Assembly (NCBI GenBank): GCA_036417435.1
Contig: CM070904.1
Span: forward strand, 59,404,408 to 59,468,407
DNA: 64,000 bases
Direction of reading: 5' to 3'
Origin: Inia geoffrensis
Taxonomy: Eukaryota; Chordata; Mammalia; Artiodactyla; Iniidae
A program made the translations under genes and the position numbers. The number at the start of each line of letters is the position of its first letter. The first letter of the stretch is position 1. Below, one piece after another: positions 1-12,818 of this stretch. The notes beneath the pieces were generated by a model that made no database searches, was not told where the DNA came from, and worked only from the letters and a program-made list of their open reading frames with translations.

Positions 1-269
1 GTGCCTTGTTAATATTTTAAGGTGTAAGACTCATGTTTCCTTTCTTTAAAGCACTGTTTTCGTCTTGCTTCTCCTCTGATCAGAGTCTCCTCCAGCTCTG
101 TATTTCCAAAAGAATAAAATCCAGATTATCATCTTGGCATTCACTGGACTCCAAATATACTCTGGCTTCTGTCAAACCCTCCAAGTGGAATTTTCCAATT
201 TGGCCATGTATGCTCTATTCTTGACCATTTTACATATTTACTCATGTGCTTTGTTATGTTTCATTTCCT

Positions 270-600
270 AATCCAAGATATTCCTGCCATTTCTCTTGAT
301 CCATGCAAAACCTACCCTTCAAACACATTCAAGTTCACTTCCACCCTGAGTACCTCCTCTGTCCCTTCAACACATAGTGATTTCTCCAACCACTAATTGT
401 CTGCAGTACTGGTCAATGGACCACTTGTCCAGAATGCTTAGCCACAATGTCATCACAAGGTTTGTTCCAAATATTCATCATGTACCATGTAGTATTTTCA
501 GGTGTATATGTGCAATCTCCCCAATTAGTGTAAGAACTCTTTGAGGAGATGGCTCATGTCTTGTATCTTGATGGTATGTTACAATACCTGCCACATCTCT
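270..600 (+). mobile_element. Probable L2 remnant
   Basis: CACCCTGAGTACCTCCTCTG, then AGTGTAAGAACTCTTTGAGG and ATGGCTCATGTCTTGTATCT, follow the order of an L2 3' end but are diverged. Confidence 0.5.
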
Positions 601-1689
601 TAAGCGATCCCCCTCTTACTCAGTCTCCAGTAATTCCTTTTTGTGCCATTACGAAGAGAGACTCTTCGTAAGACTATAGACTGTATAAGGCCCCGATTAC
701 AGACTTGGATGTGATTACCTTACAAAATGTTGCCTTCTAACCAGTAGCATTTGCATCACTCTGAAAGGTCAGTATCAAAGTGAAGATTAAAGAATTCCAT
801 CTCAATAATAGACCTCTCAAAAATGGATTCCTGCCAAGCATCATGTTTTACAAAAGAGCAAAAGTTGTTTTAATTTCTTAACAGTTTGGTAACTTATTCC
901 AGGAAATGGAAAACCATTATTTAACTTATTTCATTTTTTAACATCATAGTGCCTGTCACTTGCATGAACAAATACATTACCAAAAATGGAAACTTGCATT
1001 ATTCTAAGCATTTAAGGGTGTACACTCAATGTTCAATTTTTAATAGCCAATTGTTACTTAGAATCAAAGTAAAAGTTCATTTAGTCATGTGTGACTAAAT
1101 GTTAGTGGTATTCCTGGACTGGCTTTTTTGCAATCCTACCAAGAGACCAGAAAATTGACTAGTTGACTTCTCAAATCTGTTTCAATTGATTCTGGGAATC
1201 TAGGATTCTTTGCCTGTCTACCCGCTTCTGGTTAAAGGCAACCACTTTGGTCTCATTTTCTCTCACACATTTTGGAAGGTCTCCAAGTGTAAAATGGTAC
1301 AACATATGTAGCCTGCAAGCAGGGCAGGCATAAGAAACACCATAAGGATACACTAAAGCAAACTTCAAGCTGTGGAATGCTGGGAAACAATTACAGGCAA
1401 CACACCAACTTGGCAAACAACAATCAGAGAATGAGGTGGCTCTTTTTGAGCAAAAGCATAATGCTGGCTAAGAGGCAAAGAAGACCACACAGAGAGGAAT
1501 ATTGTACTGAGCAGTCCATGCTGCTAGCCAAGGGTGATCTTTGGAGGTACTCAATGCCAAAGTGCTGATGGTCATTCTTTCTTTCCACTTACATTCACAT
1601 GCCTGAAAATACTGCCCCAACAGCAGCTTCTTTGATTATACCCACATATCCCTGCAACTAAATGAAACTTGTTCTCCTTTTGCAACCCT
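601..1689. other. Unassigned intergenic stretch
   Basis: Apart from the hairpin at 649-671, no gene, RNA or recognisable repeat is seen. The two opposed open frames at 1171-1416 and 1377-1568 overlap, have no recognisable domains and no splice context. Confidence 0.5.
649..671. repeat. Perfect short hairpin
   Basis: TTACGAAGAG (649-658) and CTCTTCGTAA (662-671) are exact reverse complements around the loop AGA. No T-run follows and no function is implied. Confidence 0.85.
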
Positions 1690-1985
1690 TTTTTTCCTTA
1701 GTTAATTCCTACTCATCCTTAAGAATGCAGCTCAGAGGTCAACCCCTTAGCAATTCCTGTCTGCCCCAGGAAGAGTCAACAGCTCCCTCTTCTGCAGTCT
1801 CTTAGTATTTTATGTCATTTATATCATTATATTATATTAATTTATTTATGGGCCTGTCTTCTTGGATATATTGTACGCTCCTTCAGAGCAGAGATCATGT
1901 CATTTTTTTACTATCCTATCCCAGGTGACCACTATGATGACCTGCACTTAGAAAATACTGTGTAAATATTGTTAGATGAATAAAA
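1690..1985 (+). mobile_element. L2 remnant (3' end)
   Basis: AATTCCTACTCATCCTTAAG, then CTCAGAGGTCAACCCCTTAG, CGCTCCTTCAGAGCAGAGAT and an AATAAA-like end follow the L2 3' terminus in order. Confidence 0.82.
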
Positions 1986-2004
1986 GAAATTACCTATTTT
2001 TCCA

Positions 2005-2400
2005 TTAGTCATTTATTCATTCAATAAATATTTATCAAGAGCTTCCTCTATGCATGGCTCCAGATACTAAATACAGCAGTGAACAAGAAACACACACTCT
2101 TCCACCATAGAGAATATATTATACTGGTAGGAGATGGAAAATAGATATGAAAATAAGAAAGATATTGTTGATGTTGCATCATGATAAATAATGAGAAAGA
2201 TAAAACAAGGCAAAGGGATAAGGAATTTAGAGAAAGGTTGCAATTTAAATAGGATGATTAGAGGTGGCTCACAGAGAGTATGTCATTTTGGTGGAAATCC
2301 AAGGAGGTGAGGGAGGGGGTTCATAAAAGTATCAGAGAAAAGCAAAGTGCAGAGAAAAGCACATGTACAAAGGCCCTGGGGCAGGAAACTGTTTACAAGC
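2005..2400 (-). mobile_element. L2 remnant
   Basis: TTATTCATTCAATAAATATT, ATACAGCAGTGAACAAGAAA and ACAAAGGCCCTGGGGCAGGA are the reverse complement of an L2-type 3' region. It lies tail to tail with the L2 at 1690-1985. Confidence 0.7.
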
Positions 2401-3444
2401 ACTTAATGTCTACAAATCATTCCCAGGATATAGAAAAATAATATACAATGATTTGATCTAAGAGACTTAATTAAACAAGAAAAACACTGGCATAATTTCT
2501 AACAAAGACTCAAGGAGTTCTGTGATGATATTTAAGGTAATGTAATTCCCAAGCATTTTCTATTAACCAATTTAGTAAAATCTAAATTCTGTATTGCCCT
2601 GGTAAATGCTGCAATCTCTGTCATGGCTGTTATATTTATTCATAGTGGGGAGAATTCCTTTAGCCTCAGTTAGACCAAATAGGGAAGTCCTAGTTTTTCT
2701 ACCTCTGAAGCAGTCTTCAGCATGGTTAGGCCAATAGGACTCTTTCCAGGTCATGGGCTTTTCCTAGTTCCAAATCTATACAGGACTTTCCTTTCTCTTT
2801 CCCACTTCTGACTTCAATCCCCTCAAATCTCACAGCCCACCTATCTCTTTACCACTATGGCAAATGTTGTTGACAGACCACCAGAAATGTGTAAGCCTTA
2901 CAGCCCAGGTTCCAATGATCAAATTCTGAAATCAACCCCATGGTTTGCAGAATTCTCTTGCCACTCACACTGACTCAGCCACCTTCAAAGGTTGAAGCAG
3001 TCAATTGTAGTAAGAGAACACTGCCCCATGTTTTTCTTCCCTCCTTACTGTCTCCTTAATCCAGTTTTTTAAGCTGCTACCTTGGAGGCACATCTACAAT
3101 TCCAAGTTCATGGAAAAGAAGTAAATTTCACTTTATATATAACTTTGGTAAAAATAACTTTCCTATGAAACGGGGGGTGTGAAAGAAGATTTTGTACTAT
3201 CGTCATACTAGAACAAAGATCTTAACCTTTCGTAAGACCAAAGGTAAACAGGTACATTGTCCAGGGCAGAGAGCCTATAGTTTTCATAAAATTCTGAAGA
3301 GTATCCATCATATATTTTTTTTAATATTAAGAATTAATAATTTAAAAAAAATTTCCACATGCCAAAAAGAAAAGACCTATGAAATGATATTTGGGCATGG
3401 AAGGCAATGTATATGGGCCCAAGTTATAGGAAATGTTTAAAAAG
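2401..3444. other. Unassigned intergenic stretch
   Basis: No recognisable gene or repeat. Short open frames at 2572-2754 and 3192-3440 have no recognisable content. Confidence 0.5.
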
Positions 3445-3586
3445 AGATCATGTACAACATGGGGAATATAGCCAAATTTTATAATAACTATAAATGGGGT
3501 ATAACCTTTAAAAATTGTTCATCACTATATTGTACACCTGTAACTTACATAATATTGTAGAGCAACTATACTTCAATTAAAAAAAG
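3445..3586 (+). mobile_element. L1 3' end, diverged
   Basis: TACAACATGGGGAATATAGC, then ATATTGTACACCTGTAACTT and GAGCAACTATACTTCAATTA, followed by A's, is an L1 3' terminus of an older subfamily than the one at 20.7 kb. Edges are approximate. Confidence 0.75.
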
Positions 3587-3837
3587 AGGGATTGTCATTC
3601 AGCACTAACTTATATTTTAGTCAGTGATCTGCCTCAGTTAAAATATCTAAAAATGCTAATTGGAGAAACAAGCATACATTTCCATTCTCATTTTTTCTTC
3701 TTTTTTTTTAGAGAAAGTATTTATTGGTTTACAACCAATTTATGCATTACTTGATTTATATATATTTATAAATATTTGTTAGTAAATTATACAATATTTA
3801 TCCCTCACTAGGGGTTCAGTCATTCTCAACTAACCTA

Positions 3838-4064
3838 ATTTTTTTTTAATTTTTAAATTTTATATTGGAGTATAGTTGATTAACAATGTTGTGTTAGTTT
3901 CAGGTGTACAGCAAAGTGATTCTGTTATACATAGGTATGTATCTATTCTTTTTCAAATTCTTTTCCCATTTTGGTTATTACAGAATATTGAGCAGAGTTC
4001 CCTGTGCTATACAGTAGGTCCTTGGTTATCTATTTTAAATATAGCAATGCATACGTTCCCATTC

Positions 4065-4066
<2 letters not shown>
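3838..4066 (-). mobile_element. L1 3' end, interrupted by a SINE on its right
   Basis: On plus it reads poly-T/AT-rich, then TATTGGAGTATAGTTGATTA, GTGTTAGTTTCAGGTGTACA and TTCCCTGTGCTATACAGTAG. This is the reverse complement of an L1 3' UTR. The CHR SINE at 4067-4284 was inserted at its right edge; whether L1 sequence resumes after 4298 is unclear. Confidence 0.8.
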
Positions 4067-4097
<31 letters not shown>

Positions 4098-4284
4098 ACG
4101 CGAGCCTCTCACTGTTGTGGCCTCTCCCGTTGCGGACCACAGGCTCTGGACGCGCAGGCTCAGCGGCCATGGCTCACGGGCCCAGCCGCTGTGCTGCATG
4201 TGGGATCTTCCCGGACCGGGGCACGAACCCGTGTCCCCTGCACCAGCAGGCGGTCTTTCAACCACTGCGCCACCAGGGAAGCCC
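4067..4284 (-). mobile_element. CHR-family SINE (CHR-2-like), young
   Basis: Poly-T (about 28 bases), then the reverse complement of the SINE body, ending CCACCAGGGAAGCCC. Flanks ACGTTCCCATTCTT (4053-4066) and ACATTCCCATTCTT (4285-4298) differ only at a CpG-type position. The SINE contains tRNA-promoter-like sequence but is not a tRNA gene. Confidence 0.93.
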
Positions 4285-4298
4285 ACATTCCCATTCTT

Positions 4299-7200
4299 GA
4301 TTGTATATTTCTTTATGAAAAGTTATCTAAAGGAGAAGACTTTGGGACATATGTGATTTACATAGAAGCTACAACTAATGGCTTTGACTGATCACCTTAT
4401 TATATTATTTTTAAAACTCCTGCATACATGAACAAGGATGTAAGTGTATCCTTTAGTTGGAGGAATTATAAAAATTAAAAGCTCCAAGGTAGTTGTTTCA
4501 GAACACTGAGGCTTGGGGAACTATTTTCTTTCTCTACTTTTGTCTTAGGCTCACTCATGAATCTTAGGAAAATGTTTTAGCCCTTTTAGCTCCATTTTTT
4601 CCCATAAAGCACAATCAACCTCTTGTAAATTATTTACTTTTAAATCTATTCAGAGAAAAATTTTAATCTCTATTACTACTCAAGATATTCTATTTACCAC
4701 CTCACAAGTACCCCATCAGGAGATGCAAATTACTTTCAATATTATCTTAAGGACTGCTAAGTTAAATCAAAGAATAAATCAGCAAGTCACACAATATATG
4801 TCTTATAGGAAGATATAAAAGAATTTAAAATTATATTTTTGTTGTAGTAACAAACCCATTAATGTTCTCTGTTAGAATAAGGTAACATTTGGCAAAAGTG
4901 ATGCACGAACCCCAGGGTGTTGTTCAAGACAGTCAATTATGTTTGGAAAGAAAACAACTAGCCTTGTATTTATTTTTACATTTTCTTTCTTATCGTGCTC
5001 TTTGTTGCCTATATTTTGTGTATATGACAGAATATAAGGAGAATTACACTGTTTTATAATGTACTAGATACTAATTTGTACTAGTACTAGTTTTTAATAT
5101 ACTATGTTAATATCACTACTATTACATAATTACTAAATTGTTAATATAATATATACATTATATTTATACTATAATATCAAATTTATAGTATAGTTCTATA
5201 TTCATATCTATTAAATATATATATATGCATAGTTTGTAAATGCATGCTCAAAAGGTCTATTACTGATGGGGTAAATGACTGAAATCAATTTGGAGACCAC
5301 TGGTGCTCTAATGTGATGCCTAAGGATTCATTCAACACACAAGCAAAAGTCTACATGTAGAGAAGCACATTGGGTGAGGATAATGGTTATTGCCATCACT
5401 GTTGACACCTGTGAAGTGGAATTTTAACAAAGCATATTGCAGGATGGTTAACAGAGAGGATTATGCTGGTTAGCATATGGGGGTTGGGGGAGACGTTTCT
5501 TTGAAAAGAGCATGGAACACTTGATTGTGTCTGGCTGAGAAGCAAAATAGCAGGGATATGTACACATCTCCCAGTACCTTGGCCGGCCTCTCTGGGAAGT
5601 CTATGATTAAGAGCCACAAGTTTCCAGTGAACAAGGTAAAATGGATTGGAACTGGGATTGGGAAGCAAGCATGAAGACACTATACATATTCAATGCAGTG
5701 CCTATAGTTTCAGAATAAGAAGGCAACAAAAAGCCCACTGTGACACACCAGTGAGATCTCCATGACACTTATTTGCTGCATGCTGACCTTGAAAATGGAG
5801 ACTTGAAAGCCATTGCACCTTGTTCCCATCTCAGGTTTTTTTCAAAAAATAAATCAGAGAAATGACTAAAAAACAAACAAAAAATTATGTTGATGAAACT
5901 ACAATATGATATGTAAGTTATTTTTGAGATGAAATAGAATGAAAATTCTAAGTCCTGCCTTAGATGACTAGGAAGTGACAAGTTTTAGCTGCAGAAGGTA
6001 AATCATCTTGTGAACACATCTGAGAAACAACCTAACAGCCAAATACTTTCAGAGTCACCCTAGATTCTAACAGAACATAGCAGAGGAAGAAAGCATCTGC
6101 AAAGGACTTGGCGTTCCACGGCAGATAGGCACTGCTTGAATCCCGGTACTACCTGACCCATGTTTGTGTTATTGTAGTAATGTTCCACAACTACGGCATT
6201 CCAAAAGGGGACAGAAATAATAATGCCCAAGAACGATCTGAAACATAAATATGGCTCAATTTTTAGAAAATAGCAGATGTAGAAATTAAGAGTTCTTTAG
6301 CTTTCTTCAACTTCCTGGAATTTTTAAAACTCTGAATGTTTGTTGGTGAGTCAGTCCACACACTCCTCCTCGTCTACCCACCCCCATGCTCCCTAGGATG
6401 CTTTGCGGCTCTCTCTGATGCACGGTGACACCCCACTAGATGTTTCCTGCTTCCCTTCATGTTTTTTCTCTCTCTTTCAGCTGTCATTCCTTCTCAGTTT
6501 ATCATTATCATCGATAAAGTCTAGAGGTAGCTTGTCTGCCATAAATACTTATCTGATAAAGAAGGAAAAAAGCCTTTTGGAACATGACTAGGTGGCCTGT
6601 CTTGTCCTTTATTTGCCTGGGGAAATGTGAGAAGCTGTAATCCCTACTGCTAGAGATTTCTGGTCATTTTGAAGCACCATTAAAATGATTATCAAAGCTT
6701 TAAATTCAGCAATGAAACACATGATTCTCTTAATGACAAGGTCAACTTAATGGGTGTCTGTCCTAAGTGAAATATTGCTCATAACTTGCATCCCCCAATG
6801 CAGTTTAACATAAAATAAGCTGCAAATTTTAAAAAGGCAGTGTATGGAAAACGAAGCTGAATAATACACCTCCAAATCGGAGTTTTCTAGCAGAGATTAC
6901 AAGAAAACATAACTAATCAACAATCTCTATCAGTTAAACATATTTTAATTAGTCCTGTGTTAGTAGGTAAATCTGATTCATATCATTTCCAGCCCCGCTT
7001 TTTTAGGGAAGACTTGTTTAAATATGTTAACTTGATTTCTCATTTATTTCCATTATCATTAAGGTGTTATGACCTTGTACTTCATTTACTTGTTCCCTAC
7101 GTCCTTGCCTACAAAGAATCACAGATAATTTTCAAGTCTTGTGATTATATTTACTGATAAAAATGTTAATCTGTTACCAAATTCTCAGTCCAATCAATGT

Positions 7201-9068
7201 ATTTAATGCCAACTTACAGATTTGCAATATATTTGTACCTAGTCTTAATTATTTTCCAATATTCACTGGGCTAGGAATTTTTTAAATCGCCTAAGGTAAA
7301 ACCACATTGCCACCTACTCTGTTTCTAAAAATTGTAAATACATGGCACAGTGGAAGCCCTCCCTCCATGACCTCAGGGAAACTGAATTAAACAGCACTTG
7401 GCACTGAGCATTCAACGAGTATAATCATTATGGTAGTCCCCGAGCCAATCCCAGTAATGCACAACCCTCAGTATGCAGTATTAAGGAACAACAAGGATGG
7501 CAAGCATCCCACTGAAGAATTAATTAGCGGACCTCCTGGACTCATCAGATTGGTAAATAATTATCCTCTGACAAACTTCGTCAGATTTTAGAAGAAATTG
7601 CAGTTTGAATTGATGTCAGTGGTCCCAATTCATTATATAAAAGCTACCAGAGGCTGTATTTTTACATAGGACTTGAAGGATGCCCCAGTGGGTGGTTAAC
7701 CATCAATGTCCTGCTCTCCTGCCTGTAGGCAACCCCAGTCATCCTGACTTCCCCATCTTACCCCCAAACTCTTGGGCCAGCTTTTTCTTTATTTCGACCT
7801 GAATCCTGGTACCACACTTATGTGCCCAAGTGTTGGATTGATTCAAGATACTGACCTGTCTTTTCAGCATGATTTTAATCCTGTCTGCAGCTTCAAATGC
7901 AAGGACAGCTGCTTATCATCTCTCCCCATCCCTGACACAGGAAGAGATTTCACAGATGTTGACTGTCCTTTTCCTTTGGCACAATTAACGTTGGTCAGGT
8001 GATGATGCTTGAGAACTGGGTGACGGATAGTTGGTTAATCTACCTAAGTTAGAGCTGTGTGGGAAGGACTATCTGGACATGTTCCCTCCTCCATGCTTTA
8101 AACTGGAACAAGAAACGCAATTTAATACCTTCTGAGATAGTAGGCATCCTTAAGTCATACAAACCAGGAACTGGGCCACTTGAAGTAACTTAAGGGAGAA
8201 AAGAAAAAGTCAACTACAGTTATGACAGATTTTGATTTAAGAAAAAAAAAAAAACATTAAAAATACAATAAGGTTGGTTGCTTTTGTAGCTCACACTGGA
8301 ACATGATGGATTTTAGACCTGTAGCAGTTGAGGCTCTGGGTGGTCCCATGCTTAGGATCACTCTCGCACCCTCAGATCAAAACACCTCATGTGGTCTTGA
8401 GGAGAAGGTATGTTTGTACTTTCCCATACAAATATAATGTAAATATACTTGACAGCATGCAGATCTTCCCTCCTCAATTTTGACAGGACAGTGGGTGTAG
8501 AAAACTTGGAAGAAGAAAGTCATCTGAATTATTTTTCCCTCAGCAATGTATGCCAAATAATTCTTTTGTCCCCTCAAGGAGCTAGGCATGGAAGCATCTG
8601 TCTCATTGACATGTTGACCTAAGTGATTCATGCACTTCAGGCATTACTAACCTGAGATGGAGGCAGATCACAAGTCAAGTTTCCTTTACTAACATCTGCC
8701 CAAAACACCCCCTTCTCACTGACAGGACTGTTCTGATGGTTCAATCTTCTCTTAGGATTAAGGTATTCAGGAAATAATGTCACTCAAGATGGTGATAATC
8801 ACCGGGAGGTAAGGTAATCCCTGAGTCGGGAATTGAAACTGTGTCTTCTCCTCCTTCACTTTTACATTACGAAGGACTCTTTGCTACTACACAGGAGGTA
8901 CATGCTTCGATACAATTTTAATTGTATCAAATTAAAAACCCATCTCAATCTTCCACCCTGGGGAACAGGTAAATCGGTTGCTTAGTAGAGGCCGTCTTTA
9001 ACCACAGGTCAAACAAAATTGTCCTGGAGACTTTGGGAGATTTTAAGTAGCTGCTTAAGACAAGGAGC
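4299..9068. other. Unassigned intergenic stretch, AT-rich at 5040-5230
   Basis: It contains an AT-rich low-complexity part with repeated TACTAG units (5058-5095). The rest is mixed-composition DNA with no recognisable gene or repeat. Open frames of 60-95 codons are isolated and unsupported. Confidence 0.5.
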
Positions 9069-9218
9069 TGGGCTTCCCTGGTGGGGCAGTAGTTGAGAGT
9101 CTGCCTGCCGATGCAGGGGACACGGGTTCGTGCCCCGGTCCGAGAAGATCCCACATGCCGTGGAGCGGCTGGGCCCGTGAGCCATGGCCGCTGAGCCTGT
9201 GCGTCCGGAGCCTGTGCT
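9069..9218 (+). mobile_element. CHR-family SINE lacking its 3' end
   Basis: It matches the head and middle of the CHR-2-like SINE (GGGCTTCCCTGGTGGGGCAG to CCGGAGCCTGTGCTCC) and then stops, followed by unrelated CT-rich sequence. The GGGAGAGGCC block, the tail and a right-hand target duplication are missing. Confidence 0.9.
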
Positions 9219-11089
9219 CCTCACTTGCCTGACCTCTGCTTCCCTCTCCTTCAACCCAAACCCCACTCACACACAAAGTCTTGAAAGAAATTAAGGTAGG
9301 TAAGAGGCTGTCAATTTAGTGAAATTTTTATTTCAAAATATAAAATAATACTTCTCGAATGGAAAAATAAGACTATGCTTCACAGAGTTGGCATTCATTT
9401 TTCTGTACTGCCACTGGGACCAGGCAAAAATCTGGTCACATGGAACCAGAACATTTTAAATGTTTTGAAGTTGAAATTTGAAGTTAAGTTGCAAGCATGG
9501 CTCTGGGTAAAGACTCTGAATTGTTTTTACAATGATAACTTGTTTCCTGAAAACTTCATGAAAAAATTGGGATGTAATATCTCCAAAAATCTTGCCAGGC
9601 AGGTAGATGATGATTCTTTTCTCCAAAATAACTTGCTATAGTGGCTTACATTTTAAATGGCAAGATATAGTAAAACTATGAGATATTTGATCTTTATGAA
9701 AATCTCTTAAGGCAGGAAAGTCTAAAAGAGGGTTAGCAGATTAAAAAAACAAGCGAACAGAGTGACAAAAAGAAAAAAAAGTCATCACAGGAAGGTTTTT
9801 GTTGATGGGACAACGGTTAGATAATCAAGAGATGGTATACAAATAATGCCTTTTTTTCTGCTAAGAGGTTGAATAAAGGATATTTATGGGCTCTGCAACT
9901 CCCAGATCTTAAGATGCCCATGACTGTCATGGGTAAGAAATAAACTGTTTGGTACAAGCCAAGAAGTCCTTTTAGAATAAAAAAGCCAAAGAAGAATGGA
10001 ACAATGGAACTGTGGCATCCATACACACACACAAAAAAGTCAGGCACCTTGGATATGAAGCACAAGTTTATATTTAGAGGACTCTCTCTTTTTACCTTCT
10101 GGCTTTTGAACCCAAACACGTTAAGAGAACCACATAATAAGACTAGCATAGACTCCTATTTCAGCATCTTAATAAATAGGTCTATGGTATGTTGGGGATT
10201 ATATGATAATACACAGATGTTGGTTACATGGAGGACTTTCCTCAGCTATGAACAGAAGTGACAAACACACTCTGAATACAACCCTGCTTAAAAACAGATA
10301 AAATGGATTGTCCCTATGGATTAAATTTTTTTTTTTCATTTTCACCCTCATATTAACATTTCTTACCCAAGGGTGTAGTGAGGAGTATTTTTTGGAAATA
10401 ATAACAAGTGCTTTGAACTCTAATGATTCTTATAAAATTAAAGTTTTTTGTCAACCATTTTAAAGATGTTTTTGTGTTCTCAATGGAAATACAGAGTACA
10501 AAAGCACCATCTTGTGGCTAAAAGCAAAAAATACTTCAACACAAGCCAATTTGAGTCACAAACTTTTTCACACATACTTTTTATGAAATATTTGTCAAGT
10601 TTAATTTTAATCACTTGGTAACTTTCTCTAAAACAGATGGCTAACTGAATACAATTTAGAATTGAATGTATCTTTAATACATTTGTATATAGATATGATT
10701 CAAGATTACAAATCCTCAGTATGTGATAACCATATGAGATTGAAATTCCTTAGTCAAATTTGAAACAAAAATAGAATTTAGTTTTAATAAACAGAAAATC
10801 TAGTCTTTGTGTTTTATTAATGAAACTTTTCCTATTGATCATTTTAACTTAGAAGTATAGTCAGTTGTTTGTCCAGTAGGAAGTAGCAATTGTTCTCACA
10901 GAATTAATATAAATAAAATTAATTTTTTTTAATGTTAGCACTTGTATATGGCAAATTTCATTCACAGGGAGAAGAAGACTGATTCAAGTGGCAATAGATA
11001 TGCTGACTGAATTTGACAGAATATGAGGTACAAAATCAGAGGATATTTGTCTCTTTTAGCAATACTGAATATCATGTCTTCTTATATAT
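9219..11089. other. Unassigned intergenic stretch
   Basis: No recognisable gene, RNA or repeat. Overlapping frames on opposite strands at 9817-10261 have no known domain and look incidental. Confidence 0.5.
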
Positions 11090-11225
11090 TGCAGTTTCAT
11101 TACTATTTTATCATTGCTCCCACTTTAGAACTGGAATAACCAAAGTACAGAGAGGTCAGGTAAACTGTCCAACTTCACAGCACCAGGAAAAATCAGGAAC
11201 AGAATTTGAAACAAGACCTCAGGAT
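11090..11225 (-). mobile_element. MIR, partial
   Basis: CTTTAGAACTGGAATAACCA, AGTACAGAGAGGTCAGGTAA and CTGTCCAACTTCACAGCACC are a diverged antisense MIR core. Confidence 0.6.
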
Positions 11226-11239
11226 CCCCTCCTTATTTT

Positions 11240-11385
11240 TCTAGTGGTTCCCAAACCCCAGTCCTCAGGTATAGCTGGACTGGATGTACCAGAATCACCA
11301 GGAATGTGTTTCCAATCCCTGGAAATTCTAACTTAATAGATTGTCTCTGAAGTCCAAGTCTAAAAAATTCCCTGTGATTCTAGTG
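11240..11385. mobile_element. Possible hAT-type MITE remnant
   Basis: It begins CTAGTGGTTCCCAAACC and ends GTGATTCTAGTG, with ACCAGAATCACCAGGAATGT between; this fits a decayed MER5-type element. A by-eye assignment only. Confidence 0.4.
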
Positions 11386-12394
11386 AGAAAAAACAGCTTA
11401 TTTAAGCTAAAAATAACAGGCAAGGTAATGAAGCAAAGAAGGACAAAACTGAACATCAGTGAATTCTCTTCATTTTAGCTGTAAGTCTTAGACTATCTCA
11501 ATTCATAATGCCACTTCAAAATCTACCAAAAAACACACCTATTTTAAAAACTTTTCTGGGTAATTTCAACTCTTCTTGTCAATTACTCCCTTACTACATA
11601 GACATGCCTTAAAGTAACATCAACAACTACCATCTATGTAGAAGATATTATGCTGGATATTCTGGGTATTTTATCACCTTTAAATAATAATAAAATATAC
11701 AATAATATTTACTATAAATCCCATATAGCCAACTGATTCCCATAGAATGCTTTTGTTGATTTTTGTCCATCTCTTTATCTATAGCCAACCTATGGTTGTA
11801 AGTGAGAAACAAGTGTAGTTCATGAATGTAAGCTGTAATTTTGTTTAGATTACTGAGTAAGATAAAAGTGAAAACAAAAGAAGAGCTTCATTCATTCAGC
11901 AATGAGTGAGTGACTATTTTGCTGAATTGAATAACTGTTTTCAAATACTAGGAGACTATTTCCTCGGTTTTTTGTGCTATTCACAATGTAACAGTTACAA
12001 ACATGACACACTTTTTGATTTAATCCATAATGTAAAATTCACCTTCACTTTCTTAAATCTAGAAATCAACAAGACAATAAATTAATACCTGATTTATATG
12101 CTCAGCAGTTCGTGCACAGTATGTACTGTTATATATAATATTATTTCTACACTATAAATAATCATTGACAAAAATAACTTCAAAAGCATATGTAATAATA
12201 AGATGTAACAAAATAATTAGGAGGTCTTGAGTTTTGTATATATATTACCTTTGATTTTAACATAATTTATTTAATTGAAAATTTATATAATTTAATTTTT
12301 AATAATGACAATATTTAATAATCAGATTTCCAAATTCCTGAAAATTTAGCGATTGGGTCTTGCAAGTCAATGTGAGTAGGCTCCAGCACACCTC

Positions 12395-12530
12395 TAATTA
12401 TTGACATTTTATAGATGAGGAAACTAAGTAATCCAAGTGTGATTTATCCTATGTCTTAAATTAAAAAAGACACAGGTCATAATTCAAACTCAGATCTCTT
12501 CAATTCCAGGTTGCATTCTTGCCCAGTCTC
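12395..12530 (-). mobile_element. MIR, partial
   Basis: CATTTTATAGATGAGGAAAC and CATAATTCAAACTCAGATCT are antisense MIR. Confidence 0.7.
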
Positions 12531-12751
12531 TGAACTAACTACCTACCTACACTGCCCATCTGTACAATAATTATCAGCTCTTGCTTATATTGATATATTG
12601 CTTTAAAATATTTTTCAAACATTTTTATGTGTGAAGTTTTATTCTTGTAATTTGAATTTTGTGTATTTTCTTCTAAAATCTCCCATAAAACCTGATATAT
12701 TTTTTGGCATAAGTAAATTCTCAAAATTTTGTTACCTGACAAAACAAAAGT

Positions 12752-12818
12752 AAATTAACTTAAAGCTAGCTGTTGTCGTATTTCAAGCCAGCCTTTAGAA
12801 ATTAACTTAAAGTTAGCT
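12752..12818. repeat. Pair of 20-bp direct repeats
   Basis: AAATTAACTTAAAGCTAGCT (12752-12771) and AAATTAACTTAAAGTTAGCT (12799-12818) differ at one base and start 47 bases apart. Confidence 0.85.

Noticed and set aside
3876..4391. 171-codon plus-strand frame
   Set aside because: It crosses an L1 3' end, a poly-T run (polyphenylalanine) and a CHR SINE, so it is a composite of repeats.
9069..9140. tRNA-like A/B box sequence in the CHR SINEs
   Set aside because: These SINEs descend from a tRNA but do not fold into a functional tRNA with proper ends, so no tRNA gene is called.
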